Positions 56,745 to 64,000 of a stretch of 64,000 nt of DNA are shown here, piece after piece. Within the stretch, counting starts at the first letter, position 1. Each line of letters starts with the position of its first letter. The translations under genes and the position numbers were made by a program. The DNA is from Cenococcum geophilum 1.58. Its lineage: Eukaryota; Ascomycota; Dothideomycetes; Gloniales; Gloniaceae. A model generated the notes under the pieces. It saw only the letters and a program-made list of their open reading frames with translations. It was not told the origin of the DNA and made no database searches. The stretch spans positions 813,343 through 877,342 of the forward strand of contig KV748200.1 in assembly GCA_001692895.1 (NCBI GenBank), in the 5' to 3' direction.

Positions 56745-56940
56745 TCTACCATGCTATAGAATTTTACTAAATTCTGCTAAGCTATAGACTTCTACTAAAT
56801 TCTACTAAGCTATAGACTTCTGCCAAATTCTACTAAGCTATAGAATTTTACCAAATTCTGCTAAGCTATAAACTTCTACTAAATTCTACTAAGCTATAGA
56901 ATTCTGCTAAACTCTACTAGATCCGCTAGATTCTGCTAAG
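56745..56940. repeat. 28-bp tandem repeat (CTATAGACTTCTACTAAATT…)
   Basis: About seven units containing TTCTACTAAATTCTACTAAG, in the minus-strand 3' part of V. Confidence 0.8.
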
Positions 56941-59199
56941 TTCTGCTAAAACCGTAATATAAGTCTTACTCCTACTCCCTTTTAACCTAACCTTTAACTT
57001 GTATATATAGAGTATTTATACTAATAAATATCTCTAGAGCCTTATTTGGGTTTACCTTTATTATTATATCTACTAGGTTATCTTAGCTGTTAATCTATTA
57101 AATCTTAAAGAGTTTTCGCCATTTATAGGATTGCTAAAGTGCTATAATATTAATTATAAGGCGCTTCTCCTTTATAGTACTAAGCTTAACTAAACACTTA
57201 TAGAGGGAGTATAAGTTAGTGCATATAATTATAGGGATAATAGGAAGTTTAAGTCAATCTATAATTATCTTTAGGGTAGTTCTAATTGCAATTGCTATAT
57301 TAACTCCGCCAACTATTCTATATATCTCTAACGCTAGAACGCTTTAAGTAATACGCTTACTCTTAATTAAGCTCTAATAGATAAGATTACCGTGGATTAT
57401 AAAGTCATTTTCTCTAGTAAATTCGTTCGTAATAATAATCTTATATCCCAACTAGGAGCTAAAATCTTTATTATTTATAAATAATCTATTAACAAATATA
57501 AAGAGCTTAGCGGTAGGAAGATTAATAGGCATATAGAGTAGTCCCTAATTAAGATGGTTTATTTACTAGGAAAGACGTTTATTTAGGGTAAAAACGTCAT
57601 CCTTAGTTAGTTCCTAGTATTAGGCGGTAATAAAAAGATTAAATAAAGCCTTAGGTTAATAGATAGAAGCAATATAAGCTCCGTAAGCGTGTTACTCCAC
57701 ATATCCTTACTTTAGGGAATTAACGTTAATAATATTAATCTTCTTACCTTAACCCTTCTAGTGTAAAGCAATAGAATCCTAGTTTAGGGAGAGGATGCAT
57801 CTATTAAAGAGCAATAGTGTTATTAAATTAAGCTTTTCCTTTAGCTTTACTATGAGATTTGCCTTTACTAGCTTATCTTCTTTAAGAGCTAAGAATTAGT
57901 CGTCTCCTAAGATAATTATATTATTAGTTTATATGCCGATAATTCCAAATAGAGTTCCCGTAGTTATTATAAGGAAGCAGGGATTAAATATAGAAGTAGT
58001 TATTAAAAGCTTCTCTTTATAGTGCTTACTATAGGTAGCCCACTAATAAGTTCCTACCTCTATAATTCCATATAATAGCTTAAGCACAACTATAATTGTA
58101 TCTTCGGGATATTAGTAGTAAATTTGCTCTAGAAGGTATGCTAATATTAAGCGCTAAAGGTGCGTCTCTAATTAGGTATAGGCCTAAGTAATATCTTATA
58201 AATAAACCGCCATTCTATTCTTTATTAAGGAGGGAGCTAGCGCAATAATAACTTACTAACTAGCTCGTTAAATCATAAGAGATTGTATAAAAATTACCTC
58301 CTTACTATTATCGTTATAGCCTTAGATAATAAGCCTTAATTTCTTAAATAGGGCGTTAGTAGCTTTGCCTTTAATCTCGTTAACCATTCTTAACTTAAAG
58401 ATACAAACTCTATTGAAATTGGTAGGGTTATACTTCTTAAATTTAAAGACTCCTCTTATAATAAGACCATTAATCTCCTACTTATTAGATGATTAGAAAG
58501 GAGCTCTAGGGGTTATAATATAACCTTCCTTTTAGAGCTGTTTTACGAGCTTAAAGTCAGCCTTCTCCTTAGCTGTTATAAAGGCCATTAATAACCCGAC
58601 TCTATTCTTAATGGCAGCAGCAAATTACTCTTTAAAATTAATAAGATATTAGCGATTTCGTGATTCCTTTAGGCGACCTCTACCGCGTCGTGGTTGCAGC
58701 ATATCTACTACAATTATATTAGGATTATAGTCGCCTTCTAAAGTATATTAATCGTAGTTCTCCTCTAGGGCATCTTTTAGGGTATCCTATAAAGGCTTAA
58801 AACTATTATCTTTATAGTAAGGCTTAATAACAGTTAAACGGAATTAAGTGGGTCTATAAGGCATCTAGATAGTATAAGTTTAACTATTAATTATAATAAG
58901 TTAATATGGGCCTAACTATCCTCCCTTTTTACGCTATACGCGTACCTTAGACTAGAGTGGTAGATTAAGCGTAGTTAAGGTGTTTAGGCCATTTCTTATT
59001 CCTAGTACGTTATTAACCTAGCATATAGCGTAAAGGCGTTATACCTCCTTCGTTACCTTTTAGCATATAGTGCTTTCTTACTTAGAGTTGTAGGAGGACA
59101 TTATGCTAGGGCCGCTAAGGCGCTAGTTATAAGCAAGCTAATAGCAATTTTCCATCCTAGGGATAGAAAATCCTAATTAGCTAGTTTTAGTTAGGGTCC

Positions 59200-59620
59200 G
59201 CAGAATATTATAAATAAAAGTAGTAGAAGTCGGTTGGCTATAGGCAGGGCAGTAAGGGTCTATTATAATAGCAGTACGGTACCAGCAATAGGTTATTTAG
59301 GCGGCAGTATAATACTAGTAATAGGGTTGTGTTTTAGGGAGCAAAGCTTTACCTAGTCCTATTTAGGTTGTTCTTATTAGTATAATTATTCGGTCGGTAG
59401 ATTATAGGTATATTAGCGCGATTAGTATTATAATAGTAGGCATAGCGGCGCTATTAGTTTGTTAATAGTATATAGTAGTATAGTACTAGTGTAGGGTCAG
59501 TTCCGTAGGCAGATTAGCACGGAGTCTTATTATAGGGTTAGTTCGTAATAGCAGGCGTATTAGCGCTATTATTGTCTAGTTTATAGTTTATATTACTATA
59601 CTATATAATAACCACGTGTC
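59200..59620 (-). repeat. Hairpin family units in V (reverse complement)
   Basis: The loop appears as AGGCGTATTAGC, AGGCATAGCGGC or AGGCAGATTAGC. Stems: 59502-59523 TCCGT/ACGGA, 59547-59570 AATAGC/GCTATT, plus AATAGT/GCTATT and a decayed GATTAT/GCGATT-type unit around 59,405-59,455. The TCCGT/ACGGA stem does not occur in X but encloses the same kind of loop. Confidence 0.65.
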
Positions 59621-59929
59621 TTACTCCCAACACTAGCAACTTTTCTTTTTATAGTTGGTTTATAGGCATATTAGTTATAATAGTTATTAGGTTTATAGCT
59701 GCCGTAAATACTAGCAGCTCTTTCTTTTATAGATTGTCTATATAACTATGCCGTTCCAACTACTCCCCCCCCTATATTACTCTCTCTTTATGGTACCCTC
59801 TATAAGAACTTCCTATCTAGATTACGCTAGTAGCCACCTCTATAGCCACCTTAGGAACTATAGGAGTTATAAAATTCCCCTTTACGCTAGATCCTTTAAA
59901 GCTTATTAAATGTTTATAAAGAAGTAGAG

Positions 59930-60350
59930 GCTTATTATAGAGATTACTACGGAGATTACTAGGGAAGTTGCTGCGGAGGTTACTAGTAGGTTAGGGTATT
60001 ATTTATAGATCTAGCTTATTATGCCGGTTATCTAGGCATAGTAGGGGTTAGGGGAGACGTCTTAGCGCTTAAGTGGGACGGAGCTTAAGGCACGGGTTAA
60101 GATATGGCAGCTTAAGGAACTTAAGGTATTTAATAGCCTAAGGTTATCTATAGTAGTTACTATAGAGATTCTTACAGAGGTTATTTAGGCGCGGTAGGGG
60201 TTAGAGGAGATGTTTTGGCGCTTAAGTTAAATGGAGCTTGCGTAAACAGAGCTTATATAGATAGAGCTTATATAGACGGAGCTTATAGAGATAGAGCTTA
60301 TACAGACGGAGCTTATACTAGTGTAGCTTATAGCTATCCGTTATTAAAAT
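59930..60350 (+). pseudogene. Coiled-coil-coding relic in V
   Basis: The plus strand reads EITTEITREVAAEVTSRLGY and onwards, then KARVKIWQLKELKVFNSLRL and repeated TELI/IELI tetrapeptides. The stops are TAG/TAA only. It resembles the coiled-coil frame of Z in style but not in sequence. Confidence 0.4.
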
Positions 60351-61343
60351 TCCCTTAAAAGTTAAACTTCTTTATAGCGCGTATTTAGTACTTAATCTTA
60401 ATTACTTATAGAGTCTATTTGTGCTCTTCTTCTATATTAAGGACTTACTCCTAAATATTATCTCTAATAGTGCCCCCGTTTATAGGTATAAACACTCTAT
60501 TCTCCTATAGAAAGTTACGGAAGTCTTATACAATATCCTTGTTTATAGGGGCCTATATTTCCTTTATTTATTTAATAAAGTCCTCCTTTATATATTTCTA
60601 TAGCGCGGTATTATTATATTTACTATCCTTATAATATACCATACGGTATAATAAAAATCTATTTAAGTCTTATTTATTAGCGTTTACAAGATTAATTATA
60701 GCTTTATTCTATATCTTTAGGTTAATATCTTCCTTATACTTCTTTAGGTAGGTTAACGCCATAGTAGATATAGAATTAATGGGGTATTATATATTAAAGG
60801 TAGGTAGGATTTTCGGTTTTGTAGGATCTTATAGGTTTACTATTAAGAGGTAGGCAATTTAAGATATTATTTAACACGTTTTAGACATCGTTTAACACGT
60901 TTTAGACGTTAACTTAGGACCCTAGGTTTAGTAACACTTCTAACCTAAAGTACTTAACTAAATCTTTATAAACGCGGTTATTTTATATAATAGACGCAAC
61001 TTAGTATCTCCTAGTACTTAGTGATACTTCTATTACTAGTTTTCCGCAAGTTTAAGGTAGCATAGTATCGCCGGGATCTATTCCATATAAGCGTATATAG
61101 CACCCCTATACGAGACTATCTCTTTTATTTAAAAACCTAGCTGCTCTATAGTTAACTATATATTTAACTACTAATTAGTATTGGTTATATAGGGTGACTT
61201 ACTAATAATAACTACTTAAGTAGGTTATAGTGCTGTTAGTTAATAAAGCTTATTAATAAAATAAGGAAGGATAAGGAGCTTAAGACTCCTCGCTACGCTA
61301 GTGCCGTAATGACACGTGATAACTGCTTGCCTTATTCCCGACA

Positions 61344-62925
61344 AAAAGAATAGAAAGCTTTTAGCGCTATCTTTACCTTAGCGGTTAAAGAAGTAAAAGG
61401 CTACTATAAAGAGGGGGTAGAGGATAGGGTTAGCGTTCTATATATAGCCTATTATTACGGAACCCTACTATAGGGGCCTCTATAGGAGAGCCCTATACTC
61501 TTATATATACCTTACGTACAGCTTATATTAGCTACGCGTAGGTATATTACCTCCTTACGCCCTTGACCCTTATAATTAATTATATAATATCTTATAAACT
61601 CCTTAAATATATACGCTCTATAGCTACTACCCCTATTCCATAACATTATATTACGCCTTTTTACTACTAATACTTAGCCTATAACTAATTCTACGTCTCT
61701 ATAATACTATAGGCGCTACTAAAAGTAGCGTGTCTATAAATTACCTTATTTTATACTTTTAAGGAACCTATAATAGTAAGACAATATTCCTTACTAGCTA
61801 CTATATTAAACCTAAAAAATAATCTAATACCTATACTTAACCTATAACGCCAATTAATTCAAGGAGAATTTAATTTATTAGCCCTAGCCTTAACCCCTAA
61901 GGAGATAAACACCAATAATATCTTATCTTTTATTAACTATATAACTACGGATAAGTAAATAGAAAGGCTATTACCTATTAAAATAAAAATATAAGACGCT
62001 AAGATATTTATAAAAATAGTAGCATAAGACCCTAATAAATACTACTATCTTTTATAGAACTACTACTTAAAGCTTATATAAGCTAAGATGCGTACTACCT
62101 AAGATTGTAATATTATCTAAGACCTATAAGCTTATAAGGCGCTCGCTAATAATATATATTAAGAAACTAAAGACAACATCTACGTGTCTAAACGTAATAT
62201 TTAATAGTTAAAGAAGAATAAGATTATACTAATTACTATAATTACTAAAAAAGAAGGCATAATTAAATACCTATAATCTTAGCTTAATAAGTATATTTAT
62301 AACAACGCTAGATACCTCTTTACTATATATAATGCCACCTAAGTCTCTATACCCCCGGCAACTTTACCTACTTAATACTTAATAGAAGATTAGTGTTAAG
62401 TAGCTTTTGTAATAGGACTAGCCTAGTTATAGTAGGAATGTTTTGGTAAAACACTTAATAGATAAATTCTAACGCTTTAACCAAAATCTACTAGATTAAT
62501 TAAATTATTAAAGTCTATTAAAGACCACGTGCGTATATACGCACGTATTAACTACTAAGCCCCTAACTATTTAATTATATAATTCTCTTATTATTCCTTT
62601 CTCTTCTTTACGCAATATCTTATTCTTAGTAAGAGCTATATACCCTTAGATTTAGATAGAATTTATATTATTCCTTTAAATCTTCCCTAAAGTCTCTTCG
62701 CGCCCTTATATTACGTTACGTTAATACTAATACCCTTAAAATAGTAAATAAACTCAAATCCGCTATATTAACTATTATAGCCCTAGTTAGGGAATAAATA
62801 ACTATAATATAATAGTCCTTTATAGATGTCTTGGCCTAATAACAAACTATACTAAAAGCTTAGCATTAGTAATTAATTAAAGTAATATATAAAGAACTCT
62901 ATAACGCTAAAGTACTCGCGTTAAA
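61344..62925. other. AT-rich region with an unassigned RIP-decayed frame
   Basis: From about 61,871 to 62,355 a plus-strand frame continues for about 160 codons with stops only of the TAA/TAG kind (for example EINTNNILSFINYITTDK and ETKDNIYVSKRNI). I do not recognise the protein. A perfect 20-bp palindrome lies at 62,527-62,546. Confidence 0.4.
62527..62546. repeat. Perfect 20-bp palindrome
   Basis: ACGTGCGTATATACGCACGT equals its own reverse complement. Confidence 0.9.
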
Positions 62926-63128
62926 TGTCACGGCTAGCTTTCCGTGGGAGCGATCCGATAGATCAAGCAATAATAAGGGGCTATATTATGAATAGACTAA
63001 GGTAAGGGCTTAAAGAAGGGGGCGCGGTAGACGACTATGTACATGTTTGGTCGTCGGGGCAACGTTTAGGCAACGTTGATCCGTGACCGACGACGCCTTA
63101 ATAGTAGCTATGTAGACGAACCGTTATA
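62926..63128 (-). repeat. Probable 3' LTR of a minus-strand gypsy element
   Basis: A ~203-bp segment begins TGTCACGG and ends CCGTTATA. It is bordered on the interior side by TTACCCCCCTTTAAGCC, that is AAAGGGGGG on the minus strand, a polypurine tract. The partner LTR lies outside the window, so the exact ends and TSD are unconfirmed. Confidence 0.6.
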
Positions 63129-64000
63129 TTACCCCCCTTTAAGCCAGGAGGATCGCCCTTGATCCTTATAGTTAGGCTTTCCTTGTCTGTCTTGCCCTTC
63201 CGTCCTTCTCTGCTTTATTATCTTCCTCCAAGGGCTCTAGATCTACGTCCTTGTGATACGCCTCTAGCTATTACGACAGCTGTACGGGTGGTCTAGCATT
63301 ATGGGGTCTCTTGTTGTGGAATGCCTTGATCTTATGGGGGGCGCCGATAAAGCCATCTGCGTTATACCAGGTGTCGTCCAGGTTGTGGCCTACCCAGTTA
63401 ACCTTATACTATAGCCTTCCGTGGTAGGTTCTATTAGTAAGGATCTTATTAATCTCGTACTCTGGCTTGCTATTAATTAGGATTGGCTCCTTTAGCTCCC
63501 TGTTTTGGCCCAGTAGGGGGTTATCTAGGTCCTTTTATAGTTGATCGGCATGGAAGACGTTTGACATCTTTATGTTTGGGGGTAGGTCGATAATATATAA
63601 GTGTCCTTTTATACCTAGAATCTTGTAGGGCCCTACAAGCTATCTATTTAGCTTAATACTCAGTTAGTTAGTAGCCTAGCCCTTCCTAGTAACGTATACT
63701 CGATCACCTACTCTAAAGTCTGGTTCGCGATGGTGCCTATTAGCTTGCCTTGTCTGCCGCTCTTAGGCCTTCGCCAGGTTATCTTTTACCTATTTAACTA
63801 CGTCCTAGGTCCTATATGCGAAAGCTTAAGCTTCTTATTATATTAGCTTCTTATAAGGTATTAAGGTTACTTATATACGTTCCTCCTAGTCAAAGTAAAG
63901 CCTTAGCTTAAATCCTAGCTCTAGCTCGTATAGTATAAAGCTAGTAAATTCGTGCGGTAAGATTGCCTATACAAAGTCTATATAGGGGAGGAGCTCTAAT
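63129..64000 (-). pseudogene. Ty3/gypsy chromovirus pol, integrase C-terminus with chromodomain (partial)
   Basis: Reading leftwards from the window end on the minus strand: a segment with LPHEFTSFILYELELGFKLR, then AKAQERQTRQANRHHREPDF, RVGDRVYVTRKG, then QLVGPYKILGIKGHLYIIDL and NVFHADQL (the GPY/F-type integrase tail). A chromodomain follows at about 63,340-63,470 (EYEINKILTNRTYHGRLQYK, then VNWVGHNLDDTWYNADGF). Only a handful of TAG/TAA/TGA stops interrupt it, so it is one of the less decayed elements. Chromodomain integrases steer insertion to heterochromatin. Confidence 0.82.

Larger units (their letters stand above)
56425..61343 (-). mobile_element. LTR element V (copia pol on the minus strand; mosaic)
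   Basis: The 165-bp LTRs (56425-56589 and 61179-61343) begin TGTTGGTTATATAGGG (TATTGG in the right copy) and end TTCCTAACA / TTCCCGACA. The TSD is AAAAG (56420-56424 and 61344-61348). On the minus strand, from about 58,850 down to 56,950, a copia RT-RNase H frame with many TAG/TAA stops can be followed, including AFITAKEKADFKL-like, FKLRMVNEIKG, KKLRLII.GYND and an RNase H segment ending near 57,200. A purine-rich AAAAAAAAGG precedes the minus-strand 3' LTR. However, 59.93-60.35 kb carries a coherent plus-strand coiled-coil frame, and 59,100-59,620 resembles parts of U and X in reverse, so V is probably a recombined or twice-invaded element. Confidence 0.72.

Overview
This is a nuclear window from a filamentous ascomycete (Pezizomycotina). 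The genes have short GT-AG introns of about 50-100 bp and include an ATG14-type autophagy protein, a single thioredoxin reductase, TRM82, ribosomal protein P0, a PHS-type phosphate transporter and a PIR/GPI cell-wall protein. A Leotiomycete-like species is my guess only. The window has two compartments with a sharp border near 23.0 kb.

Left, 1-23,000, is a gene compartment of normal base composition. In order: the 3' end of an SNF2/HLTF-like helicase (+); a frameshifted PD-(D/E)XK nuclease-like relic (-); a 934-bp non-autonomous hAT element with a perfect 8-bp target duplication; a gene-poor repeat-bearing stretch (2.7-7.0 kb); a five-exon PHS-family transporter (+); a small PIR/GPI cell-wall protein (+); ATG14 (-); a conserved four-exon coiled-coil protein (+); thioredoxin reductase (-), with a 7-nt microexon and an in-frame presequence-like 5' extension that has no AUG; TRM82 (-) divergent from RPP0 (+); and a GNAT acetyltransferase (-). 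All of these except the relic look like intact housekeeping or surface genes.

Right, 23,000-64,000, is AT-rich repeat sequence with the marks of repeat-induced point mutation (RIP): CpA and TpG are nearly absent, TpA is very common, and in-frame stops in transposon frames are TAG/TAA where Gln codons would be expected. I could resolve the elements by their LTRs or TIRs and target-site duplications (TSDs). W is a copia-type LTR element (23,345-30,267, TSD TGTCT) carrying a minisatellite-rich insertion, N1, with an N gap. A Tc1/mariner relic lies at 31,564-32,935. A three-level nest follows: X (34,849-46,821, TSD GTAGT) contains Y, a minus-strand copia (34,872-43,487, TSD GACCC), which contains Z (34,876-37,780, TSD CTTTC). 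N2 (47,950-55,744) is an inverted relative of N1 and is split by copia U (48,263-54,572, TSD GTAAT). V (56,425-61,343, TSD AAAAG) is mosaic. A minus-strand gypsy chromovirus runs off the right edge.

The most unusual features are (i) a dispersed family of about 20 short hairpins in the non-autonomous LTR elements, with a near-constant 12-nt loop and stems that differ in sequence yet stay complementary; (ii) the likely non-AUG mitochondrial presequence of thioredoxin reductase; and (iii) minisatellite-carrying elements N1/N2, where N1 also looks like an assembly artefact around its gap.
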